Source of the DNA: Bacillota bacterium
GTDB lineage: Bacteria; Bacillota; Clostridia; Acetivibrionales; DSM-1351
Direction of reading: 5' to 3'
Assembly: GCA_023416275.1 (NCBI GenBank)
Contig: JAEZIB010000116.1
Location: 1-59,036 of the forward strand
Length of the DNA: 59,036 nt
The notes under the pieces are model-generated. The model worked only from the letters and a program-made list of their open reading frames with translations. It made no database searches and was not told the origin of the DNA. Below, in pieces: positions 44,678 to 52,276 of this stretch. Both the position numbers and the translations under genes were made by a program. The first letter of the stretch is position 1, and each line of letters starts with the position of its first letter.

Positions 44678-44800
44678 TTACCATCCAATAGCTCCACATC
44701 CGTAGTAACCAGCTGAAGATCTGCAGTTAGTAGAACAGCTATATCCCTTTATATCTCTTTTAATTTCAATTGCTTTCTTTTTTGATAATAAACGTTTCAT
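44678..44800 (-). CDS. RiPP precursor peptide with two CXXX units
   Basis: A 40-aa peptide. The leader (1-20, MKRLLSKKKAIEIKRDIKGY) is strongly basic and helical. The core reads SCSTNCRSSAGYYGCGAIGW (21-40), with CSTN and CRSS as consecutive CXXX units, a third Cys at 35, and Gly/Tyr/Trp. A near-perfect ribosome site AAGGAGGTGATAGG directly precedes ATG 44800. It lies between the 97-aa modification protein and the U32 pair. It fits the target of CXXX-repeat radical SAM maturases, in which Cys sulfur is cross-linked to other residues. The repeat number is low for that family. No export signal or transporter is visible. Confidence 0.8.
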   Translation of the reverse strand: MKRLLSKKKAIEIKRDIKGYSCSTNCRSSAGYYGCGAIGW

Positions 44801-44847
44801 CCTATCACCTCCTTACATACTTTATTTTTGTCTATAAACATCATTAA

Positions 44848-45141
44848 CTAGTCAAAAAATATCTCACCTGTCTCAAAGTTAATATGCCAATCTTTACCTT
44901 CTTGTTTTTCCCAATGATACTTTTCATACATCTTATTCCACCATGCCTGTGCCTCAGTCTTAATCTTTTCAGACTCTATCGTTATTTTTTCCTGTACAAT
45001 TTTTTTCGTCTCCTGCGATAGCACAACGCTATCTAAACTGCTTGGTAGCTCCTCCAATCCCATCTTTCTTTCATAAAGCTCCAGCATCTCATTTTTTTCC
45101 TCTTCAGTTACTGTTCCAATTAACTCTTTCATTGTCAACAT
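44848..45141 (-). CDS. CXXX-repeat peptide modification system protein
   Basis: A 97-aa acidic helical protein (MKELIGTVTEEEKNEMLELY, then VLSQETKKIVQEKITIESEK) ending in an aromatic tail, WWNKMYEKYHWEKQ with INFETGEIFFD. Size, position right after the radical SAM maturase, and this tail match the small partner described with CXXX-repeat systems (recalled as TIGR04116-type). It may act as a peptide-recognition element. ATG 45141, 2 bases after the maturase stop; a second ATG three codons in is also possible. Confidence 0.65.
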   Translation of the reverse strand: MLTMKELIGTVTEEEKNEMLELYERKMGLEELPSSLDSVVLSQETKKIVQEKITIESEKIKTEAQAWWNKMYEKYHWEKQEGKDWHINFETGEIFFD

Positions 45142-45143
45142 AT

Positions 45144-47282
45144 TTAGTTCCAGCCCTTCAATTTAAATATTTTTTCATATGGGTCACTGTAATCAATATT
45201 CTCCAATTCATTAACAAATTTATAATCTGTTTTTTCCTTAATAAAATTCTGAAGTTTTCTTGATGCTTCTCGTTCCACATGACTGATTAAGCACTGAATA
45301 TGCGAAGGAGTATTAATTTCATTTGTTAGTTTCTGATTTAAGAATTTGCATCTGTCACAGCTATACACATCACAAATTCCACAGATAGGTGCACTCTCTG
45401 CTTTCAACAGTTGTCCATTCTTAATATTAATACCATCTTCTAAAGTTCCAATATAATTATCTGGATTTTCAAAATAGAAAGCGGGGCAAATATAAATCTT
45501 CCCATTTGGTGCAAGTGCAAATGTTTTTTCTCCTGCCTCACAGTTATCCATTTTCTGAATATCCCATAAATCTGTAAGCCTGTTTATTTCTAAATACTCT
45601 CCCCTCTGATACTTCTGACTCAAGTACTGAACAATTTCATCCATCTGCTCTTTGTACTTTTCTACATCAGCAGCATTCCATTCTTCCATGTCTTCAATAA
45701 CCAAATTAATTCTATCCTTATTTTTCAAAAGTGACTGTATGTTCTTACCTAAACTGTTAATTTTTTGCCTGCTAAAACGATATATACCATCAGACATGCC
45801 ATCCTCAATAGCTTCCATGCCGTTCTCGTAAATAGAAATTGTATTGCCCTCATTTCCAGCCTTATCTATTATCAGATAATACTCATACTGCTTAGGTTCT
45901 ATATTCTCTGGTTTCCCTAATAATACTGGTGCAATATTATTATCATCACAGAAGCTAACTCCTGCTTCGAAAACCTCTTTTGACATCACCTTATCGGAAT
46001 CTTTTGAACTTTTATAATTGCAATGTGGCATTATCTGGTCAGAAGTTATAAATTGCATATATATATCTTCCTGTTGGTATCCTGCACTTAAATCTTTACG
46101 AAAGGATGGTATTCCTGTTACACGCTCGAACTTATTCCAAAAATATTTGTTTGCTCTTATCGTTGCCTTATGTATCTTGCATAAATACGTAGCTCTCTGA
46201 TATATCGTACTCGTCTCTGCCGTATCATAATTGAAGCCTTGACACCATCCGCATCCTGTTGCCACATCACAATCCAGACATTCTTGCTTACTTTGAGCCT
46301 TCATATTTAATGCCAAAAATGGTCTGATTTTATCTCTATTAATTCCCTCATTTACATTTCCAATAAAAATAGGTTTCCGATGATTTAAACTAATATTAAA
46401 AAAACGAATACAGGGAGTAAAATTTCCATCACAATCAATTGCCAGCATATACCCAGCACCACAGAAATTCTGTTCTTTCTCTTCCTCTTTTAATGGTTTT
46501 CCTATTGTAGGCTCAAAAAACCTTACCGAACAGCTATCCCATAACTTATTTTCAATTACGTAATCAGCCAAATCCTTTAGCTGACTTTCCATAATCTTAT
46601 CATCATCTTCCTCCCACACATCTTCAAATACTACATTTGCAGCAACTTTCTTTATTCCAATATTCCAAAGACTAATAATACTATCTTTTAAATACGGCAA
46701 GTCATCGTGTGAAAATGTAGCTTTCGTTGTACCATGTGGAAACTGACTTAACCAAAGCGGTACATTTCTCGCCACATCATCGTATGAACCTTTACCATCT
46801 CTATATACTCGCTGCAAATCATGTTTTTGTTTATTCCCATCTACACTAAACCCAACAGAGAGGTGCAAAAGATTCTTTTTTATATATGCTTGCACTGCTG
46901 GTGTATCATATAAAATGCCATTAGTAGAAAAATTAAGACGATAACTATTAAACCATGGATGATCTAGTGTAAACATTCTCAGTTTAATATAGTCGGTAAT
47001 TTTATCAATCAACTCAATTTCTAAAAAAGGTTCACCACCAATAAAATCCCATACAACGGAAGCACTTTTCAAATTTTCTTTATCTGCTAGGATACAATCT
47101 ACAGCTTTTTTTGCAGTCTCAAATGTCATTTTTTTATTATGGTTTTTTCCTGACATATAGCAATATTTACACGCAAGATTACAATCTTCCGTCACACAAA
47201 ATGTTATATCTTTTGGCCTTCCGTCCTTACCAGTCCAAAATTTTTCTACTGTTCCAATAACCACCTTATTTTGTATGCTCAC
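45144..47282 (-). CDS. Radical SAM peptide maturase with SPASM domains, CXXX-repeat type
   Basis: A 712-aa enzyme. The radical SAM cluster motif CNLACKYC is at 34-41 (Cys34, 38, 41), followed by the GGEPF motif (82-86). A first SPASM-type domain carries Cys274, 284, 291, 335, 338, 344 and 347. The second half (about 380-712) repeats a degenerate barrel plus a second Cys-rich region (about 605-690) with ICPAFYFE, CGICDVYSCDRC and QCLISH. SPASM enzymes install thioether, C-C or ether cross-links in RiPPs. The double architecture and neighbours match the CXXX-repeat maturase class (Haft and Basu type, from memory). GTG start with GGAGGAATGAAAAG upstream. First gene of the locus. Confidence 0.85.
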   Translation of the reverse strand: MSIQNKVVIGTVEKFWTGKDGRPKDITFCVTEDCNLACKYCYMSGKNHNKKMTFETAKKAVDCILADKENLKSASVVWDFIGGEPFLEIELIDKITDYIKLRMFTLDHPWFNSYRLNFSTNGILYDTPAVQAYIKKNLLHLSVGFSVDGNKQKHDLQRVYRDGKGSYDDVARNVPLWLSQFPHGTTKATFSHDDLPYLKDSIISLWNIGIKKVAANVVFEDVWEEDDDKIMESQLKDLADYVIENKLWDSCSVRFFEPTIGKPLKEEEKEQNFCGAGYMLAIDCDGNFTPCIRFFNISLNHRKPIFIGNVNEGINRDKIRPFLALNMKAQSKQECLDCDVATGCGWCQGFNYDTAETSTIYQRATYLCKIHKATIRANKYFWNKFERVTGIPSFRKDLSAGYQQEDIYMQFITSDQIMPHCNYKSSKDSDKVMSKEVFEAGVSFCDDNNIAPVLLGKPENIEPKQYEYYLIIDKAGNEGNTISIYENGMEAIEDGMSDGIYRFSRQKINSLGKNIQSLLKNKDRINLVIEDMEEWNAADVEKYKEQMDEIVQYLSQKYQRGEYLEINRLTDLWDIQKMDNCEAGEKTFALAPNGKIYICPAFYFENPDNYIGTLEDGINIKNGQLLKAESAPICGICDVYSCDRCKFLNQKLTNEINTPSHIQCLISHVEREASRKLQNFIKEKTDYKFVNELENIDYSDPYEKIFKLKGWN

Positions 47283-47669
47283 CTTTTCATTCCTCCAACA
47301 TTATTCTATATACTATGATTTTTTACATCTTTATAAGTAAGATTTTGATGTTCTCTTAATATTTCTGCAATTTCTCCTGTGATATAGGGCAGCCTCCCTA
47401 ACAATTTTCTAAATAAAATTATTTTTTGCTTAATGTTCCCAAATTCATATGAATAAATTATATTTCACCTGCAAATAACGACAATATATGGATTATCATT
47501 AATCCCATTACATCCGTAATGAATTTATTTAAACTAATTACAAATGTCATAATTTCTAACAAATATATAAAACCTAAAATTGTAATTATTTTGATATAAC
47601 AAATGAAAATTGGATTATTTTGTGATAAAATTAATTTCTGTTAATTAAATACAACGAAAGGATTTTATA
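47283..47669. other. Divergent intergenic region between the RiPP genes and the oligopeptide-binding gene
   Basis: 387 bases that must carry two opposite promoters. They also hold a 50-codon minus-strand frame (47306-47458, listed separately) and a small CATTAC/GTAATG hairpin near 47507-47522. No recognised operator. Confidence 0.45.
47306..47458 (-). CDS. Possible small ORF or gene remnant upstream of the maturase
   Basis: A frame of about 50 codons with protein-like composition, including RKLLGRLPYITGEIAEILRE and ending KDVKNHSI. It has no ATG, GTG or TTG near its 5' end (an internal TTG occurs); AGGTGA lies 6 nt before an ATT at 47458. A TGA closes the frame just upstream. It could be the tail of a decayed gene, a short peptide with a non-standard start, or chance. 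No homologue recognised. Confidence 0.25.
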   Translation of the reverse strand: MYSYEFGNIKQKIILFRKLLGRLPYITGEIAEILREHQNLTYKDVKNHSI

Positions 47670-49274
47670 ATGAGAAGATATATTTTATTATTTATTACAA
47701 TTATCATATTTTTATCTTCTGGCTGCTCACAAAAAGCAAACGTTGATCAAGACTTAGTAGCAGCTCTAGATTTTGGAGTTACATCTTTAGATCCCGCTTA
47801 TCTTAGACTACTAAGCGAGCAATACATTGCATGTAACCTGTGGGAAGGACTTGTTAGACGAAATCAAGCTGGCTCAATTGAACCTGGAGTAGCTGAAAGC
47901 TGGAATATATCAAAAGATGGCATGCAATATATCTTTTCTTTAAGAAAAAATGCCCGATGGAGCGATGGTGAACCTATTACTGCATATCATTTTGAATATG
48001 CATGGAAGCGTGCTCTAGACCCAAATAAAAACTCAGCAGTTGTTTCTATGATGTATTTTTTAAAAAATGGACAAGCGTATAATAAAAAAAAAGCAAAAAT
48101 TGACGATGTAGGTGTAAAAGCAACAGATGACTATACTCTCGAGGTAACACTTGAGAATCCAACTCCTTACTTTCTAGAAATACTTAATTACCATACATAT
48201 TATCCAACTAGACCTGACATTATTAAAAAAAATCTCGATTCATGGGATAAAAAACCATACACAATGATGAGCAACGGTCCTTTTTATTTAGTAGACTGGG
48301 ACTATAACAAGGAAATTAAGACACTTAAAAACCCATATTACTGGGATCAAAGCAATGTAAAACTAAATTCACTTACTTTTTTAATCGAAAGAAGAGATAA
48401 TGAAGATGTTTGGAATAGATATCTAAACAAAGAAATACATTACGGATATGTATTTCCTGAAGATTTAGATATTCAAAAAGTAATTGAATCAAAAGAGCAT
48501 AATGTTACTTTAGAGAATTACCCCTGTACTTTTTATTTATGTTTAAATTCTAAAAACAAACCCTTTGATAATATAAAGGTTAGACAAGCCTTAGAATTAG
48601 CTCTAAATAAAAATAGAATCGTCCAGAAACGAAATTATGGAGAAGAAGCTGCCACAGGCTTTATACCTCCTGGTATACCTGACGGACAACCAAAAACTGA
48701 TTTCAGAAAAAAGGGTGGAGACCTTACTAGTAAGGATTTTACTTCACAGAACATAATCAAAGCAAAAGCTTTACTTAAGGAAGCCGGTTATACTAATATA
48801 TCTGACTTTCCGACTGTTGTTATGCTTGCAAGAGACTCCCAAACAGTTAAGTATATTGAAGATGAATGGGAAAAAAACTTAGGAATAAATGTGGAAGTTA
48901 ATGTATGTAAAGAGGGCTTATATTCTCAAAAAAGAAATTCTAGAGATTTTGATGTTATTGTAGCTGATTGGATAGCAGACTTTTTAGACCCAATAAATTT
49001 CTTAGGTTACTTAGCAAGCGAATACGCATTTAAGGATATATTTCCCTCAAATTATTATTCTTTAGTGGAGAAATCAATTACCACTACTGATAATTTGCTA
49101 CGTATGGAATTATTGCATAAGGCTGAAAAAACGCTATTGGATTCATATACTTTAATTCCTTTATTCTATAAAAAAGATGCATATTATTTGCAGCCATATG
49201 TAAAAGGTTTTTTTAAATCTTCCTTGGCAGAAATTCACTTCAGAAATTGCTATATACAAAATAGCAGTAGATAG
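47670..49274 (+). CDS. Oligopeptide ABC transporter substrate-binding lipoprotein (OppA family)
   Basis: A 534-aa SBP family 5 protein. The N-terminal signal ends in a lipobox FLSSGC (about 14-19), so Cys19 is the lipidated residue. The family stretch SWNISKDGMQYIFSLRKNAR WSDGEPITAYHFEYAWKRAL is followed by the ligand-binding C-terminal lobe with FDVIVADWIADFLDPINFL. It binds extracellular peptides. No Opp permease or ATPase genes adjoin it, so it is an orphan receptor here. Directly downstream (21 bases) is a sensor kinase. It is divergent from the RiPP maturase, so it may present a peptide to the kinase (inference). Confidence 0.9.
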   Translation: MRRYILLFITIIIFLSSGCSQKANVDQDLVAALDFGVTSLDPAYLRLLSEQYIACNLWEGLVRRNQAGSIEPGVAESWNISKDGMQYIFSLRKNARWSDGEPITAYHFEYAWKRALDPNKNSAVVSMMYFLKNGQAYNKKKAKIDDVGVKATDDYTLEVTLENPTPYFLEILNYHTYYPTRPDIIKKNLDSWDKKPYTMMSNGPFYLVDWDYNKEIKTLKNPYYWDQSNVKLNSLTFLIERRDNEDVWNRYLNKEIHYGYVFPEDLDIQKVIESKEHNVTLENYPCTFYLCLNSKNKPFDNIKVRQALELALNKNRIVQKRNYGEEAATGFIPPGIPDGQPKTDFRKKGGDLTSKDFTSQNIIKAKALLKEAGYTNISDFPTVVMLARDSQTVKYIEDEWEKNLGINVEVNVCKEGLYSQKRNSRDFDVIVADWIADFLDPINFLGYLASEYAFKDIFPSNYYSLVEKSITTTDNLLRMELLHKAEKTLLDSYTLIPLFYKKDAYYLQPYVKGFFKSSLAEIHFRNCYIQNSSR

Positions 49275-49295
49275 AACTATAATTGGAGAGTAACC

Positions 49296-50912
49296 ATGCA
49301 ATTTCCTAAATCAATTAAAATAATTATTGTTAGCATGTTTGTTTTACTTAATATTATATTCTGTTATTTTTCCAGCATACTTACTAATGAGAGTTATGAA
49401 GTCATGCTAAGTCAAAGTATGACTCAGAAATCAAAAGCTGTTGTGAGTTTTTTTAATTATCCTGAGAATATAATAAACATATTATCTAAAAATAAAGATT
49501 TGCTCACATATGACGCAAATAACAGGCTTATTAAAAATGATATTTTATCACTATTTGAGTCTATAATAATTGTTCCAGACTCAAGAATAAGTAATATTTA
49601 CTTTATTCCTACTAGAGGAAAGCATATCTCTTACAATTTTAATTTAAATGATAAACCTGATAATTATTTTACACCAAAGGATTGGTTTAAAGAAGCTATA
49701 AAAGGAAAAAAACAGTTCTATTGGATATCACATAAAAGTGATTTTACATCCGAATATGTAATAAGCTGTATAAGGAGAGTAGTTGATAAATATAACAGAC
49801 CTATTGGTGTAGTAGGACTAGATATTGAAGTTTTTGAACTTTCAGAATTAGTTCAAGATACAAAGGTAGGCGAACATGGTTATTTTATGATATTAGATGA
49901 CCAAAATAAAATAATTGCCACTCCATATTATAGTAATCTTGGACAATATATATGGGATAAAAACCAGGATGAAATAAAACTTAATGAGAATGATAAAAGA
50001 TTAATTATGTCCATGAATAACAAAAAATACAGATACAAACTATTTAATTTTCAAAACTTAAAATGGAAGATTATAAATGTTATCCCTACTAATGAAATAA
50101 GATTTAAAATTATAAGCAATATTGCCTTACTCTCTATATTTAGCCTAGTAAGTTTTGTAGTATCACTTTTTATGTACTTGAGTAATAAATTTACTCTAAG
50201 TCTAAATCAAGAATTAAAAACAGCTAATATCAAACTTACTGAATATGCTTCTACCATCGAAGAAATTGCTGTTTTAAAGGAACGTAACCGTTTAGCCAGA
50301 GATGTACATGATACGCTAGGTCAAACGCTTAGCATTTTATTAACTCTTTTGCAGGTAAGTTTACTTTCATGTAAAAATGATATTAAAGAAACAGAGGAAC
50401 ATATAAACAAGGCTATCTCCATTACTAGTAATGGATTAAATGAATTACGGCATTCAATTTCCGGCTTAACTTCAACAAAACAAGAGGAAAATAATTTATT
50501 TGATGCTTTGGAAAAGTTAGTTGACGATTTTGAATATTCAGGCTTGAACGTTGATCTTTCAGTAAATAATATAGAGCAAAATATAGATAAATCCTGTACA
50601 GAAGTAATATACAGGGTATGCCAAGAAGCTCTCACAAACTCAATTAAGCATGGAAAAGCAACTGAGGCAAGTATAATACTCAAATTCTCAGAAAAAAATA
50701 TAGGTCTCTTTATTTTTGATAATGGTATTGGATGTAAAAACATATGTACTGGAAAAGGATTTGGCTTACAAGGCATGCAGCAAAGAGTTAATTCACTAAA
50801 TGGTGATATCAAATTTGGTTCAGATGGTAAAAAAGGTTTTAACATTCATGTTGAAATACCTTTATTGATAGATACGGAGGAAATATTTAATGATAAAAGT
50901 TGTGTTAGCTGA
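49296..50912 (+). CDS. Sensor histidine kinase, HisKA_3 (NarL-partner) type with extracellular Cache domain
   Basis: A 538-aa membrane kinase. TM1 is about 8-28 and TM2 about 271-293. The extracellular part (about 30-270) has a dCache-like pattern (FTPKDWFKEAIKGKKQFYW, then GVVGLDIEV). In the cytoplasm are a coiled-coil linker, the HisKA_3 box with the phospho-acceptor His338 in RLARDVHDTLGQTLS, and an ATPase domain with the N-box CQEALTNSIKHGKA, DNGIGC and GKGFGLQGM. It phosphorylates the regulator encoded by the overlapping next gene. The stimulus is unknown; a small molecule or peptide delivered by the upstream lipoprotein is possible. Confidence 0.9.
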   Translation: MQFPKSIKIIIVSMFVLLNIIFCYFSSILTNESYEVMLSQSMTQKSKAVVSFFNYPENIINILSKNKDLLTYDANNRLIKNDILSLFESIIIVPDSRISNIYFIPTRGKHISYNFNLNDKPDNYFTPKDWFKEAIKGKKQFYWISHKSDFTSEYVISCIRRVVDKYNRPIGVVGLDIEVFELSELVQDTKVGEHGYFMILDDQNKIIATPYYSNLGQYIWDKNQDEIKLNENDKRLIMSMNNKKYRYKLFNFQNLKWKIINVIPTNEIRFKIISNIALLSIFSLVSFVVSLFMYLSNKFTLSLNQELKTANIKLTEYASTIEEIAVLKERNRLARDVHDTLGQTLSILLTLLQVSLLSCKNDIKETEEHINKAISITSNGLNELRHSISGLTSTKQEENNLFDALEKLVDDFEYSGLNVDLSVNNIEQNIDKSCTEVIYRVCQEALTNSIKHGKATEASIILKFSEKNIGLFIFDNGIGCKNICTGKGFGLQGMQQRVNSLNGDIKFGSDGKKGFNIHVEIPLLIDTEEIFNDKSCVS

Positions 50913-51537
50913 TGATCAATTTCTCTTTAGAGAGGGAATCAAAAAAATACTTGAACAAGATGGAGAAATTAAAGTTGTTGGTTGTGCAGAAAATGGTAAG
51001 GAGGCATTAAAACTAAGTGAACAATTTTGTCCAGATGTTGTCTTAATGGATATAGAAATGCCTGTATGTGACGGAGTAGAAGGAACCAGATTAATCAAAT
51101 CTAAATGCATGCGTACAAAGGTAGTCATGCTTACAGTATTTAACGATGATGAGAAAATACAATTTGCACTGAATTATGGCGCCGATGGCTATATGTTAAA
51201 GGATATAAATCAAGAAAAGCTAATCTTAACAGTAAAAAGCGTGGCAGCTGGTTTAGGTGTTATGCATAAAGATACTTATAGTAATATTATTAAGAAGGTT
51301 AATTCACATAAAAAAATATCAATCCTTGAAAACAAAGGCTTAAAGTTAGACTTATCAAATAGAGAATTAAGTGTAATCAAGCTTATTGTTGATGGAAAAA
51401 GTAATAATGAAATAGCTAACACTATTTACCTTACTGAGGGAAGTGTCAGAAATATAATTTCCGGAATCCTAAAAAAACTTAACCTTAAAGATAGAACTCA
51501 GCTAGCAATTTTAGCTGTTAAAAGCGGTATAATATAA
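50890..51537 (+). CDS. NarL/FixJ-type response regulator
   Basis: A 215-aa two-domain regulator. The receiver has acidic DD at 8-9, the phospho-acceptor Asp54 in VVLMDIEMP, a Thr in MLTVFNDDE and Lys in GYMLKDI. A LuxR-type helix-turn-helix follows (SNRELSVIKLIVDGKSNNEI onward). The ATG overlaps the kinase gene by 23 bases with GGAGG inside it, so the pair is coupled. A terminator follows at 51604. Its targets are unknown; the divergent RiPP promoter is the obvious candidate. Confidence 0.93.
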   Translation: MIKVVLADDQFLFREGIKKILEQDGEIKVVGCAENGKEALKLSEQFCPDVVLMDIEMPVCDGVEGTRLIKSKCMRTKVVMLTVFNDDEKIQFALNYGADGYMLKDINQEKLILTVKSVAAGLGVMHKDTYSNIIKKVNSHKKISILENKGLKLDLSNRELSVIKLIVDGKSNNEIANTIYLTEGSVRNIISGILKKLNLKDRTQLAILAVKSGII

Positions 51538-51603
51538 AGACCAGCACTTTATGTAATATTGTGTTTTATATTATTTACCACGATAGCATTGTAAACAGCA
51601 TTA

Positions 51604-51644
51604 TTCAATACTGATATAAAATGCGTTTCTATATCAGTATTGAA
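51604..51644. terminator. Bidirectional terminator between the response regulator and nitroreductase genes
   Basis: A perfect 15-bp AT-rich stem (51604-51618 with 51630-51644), followed by TTTTAAT on the plus strand. Confidence 0.65.
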
Positions 51645-51665
51645 TTTTAATCTAATAGCCCCCTA

Positions 51666-52187
51666 TCACACCCTAATAACACGTCCTTCTTTTCTAGGAT
51701 GAGCCTTAGGATAATCAGCGTCATAATATCCCAATATGCAATTCCCAATTCCAACATAGCTGTCTTTTATTCCCCACTCCTTTAAAAGCTCTCGTCCCTC
51801 TTCACTTTCAAACATTTCCTTTGCTCTGTGAATCCAGCAAGAGTTTACTCCAACAGCATACGCAGCATTCATTAGATTGCCCATTACTAGACTTCCATTC
51901 TCCACAAAGGTTACCTTTTCACTATCTGATAATACTACAATTACAGTAGGCGCACCATAAAATGGGTCTGAATCTGGTGCCCCAGTAAATTTTGCATTGA
52001 GCTTTGAAAGTTTCTGAATCAGTTCTTTTTTCTGTATAACTACCATTATAGCTGACTGATTGCCCATGCCACTCGGAGCATACTCTCCAGCTTCTAATAT
52101 CTGATTAAGCTGCTCTTCAGTAATCTGCTGCTCTTTATATCTGCGAATACTTCTTCTCTCCTTCAAAACTTTTAGTGCTTCATTCAT
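51666..52187 (-). CDS. Nitroreductase family flavoprotein
   Basis: A 173-aa FMN-dependent oxidoreductase. The N-terminal RRSIRRYKEQQITEEQLNQI with EAGEYAPSG forms the FMN and dimer contact. GAPTVIVVLSD, NAAYAVGVNSCWIHRAKEMF and a late WGIKDSYVGIGNCILGY complete the fold. It reduces nitro compounds, quinones or similar with NAD(P)H; the physiological substrate is unknown. It is a single gene between the regulator and beta-galactosidase. Confidence 0.88.
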   Translation of the reverse strand: MNEALKVLKERRSIRRYKEQQITEEQLNQILEAGEYAPSGMGNQSAIMVVIQKKELIQKLSKLNAKFTGAPDSDPFYGAPTVIVVLSDSEKVTFVENGSLVMGNLMNAAYAVGVNSCWIHRAKEMFESEEGRELLKEWGIKDSYVGIGNCILGYYDADYPKAHPRKEGRVIRV

Positions 52188-52276
52188 TCTTACATTCCCC
52201 CTATTTTAAAATTTTAAAAATATTATTTAATAAAAGTATACCTAAATAACTAGTCTTTGCAGCTCTATTTAACCAC

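Noticed and set aside
42751..47282. Reading the radical SAM locus as an anaerobic sulfatase maturase or quinohemoprotein system
   Set aside because: No sulfatase or amine dehydrogenase gene is nearby. A small Cys-rich peptide with its own ribosome site lies inside the locus, and the two-SPASM layout fits peptide maturation better.
50321..50845. A 174-codon minus-strand ORF opposite the histidine kinase
   Set aside because: It is the antisense shadow of conserved kinase ATPase-domain codons. The sense frame has clear motifs.
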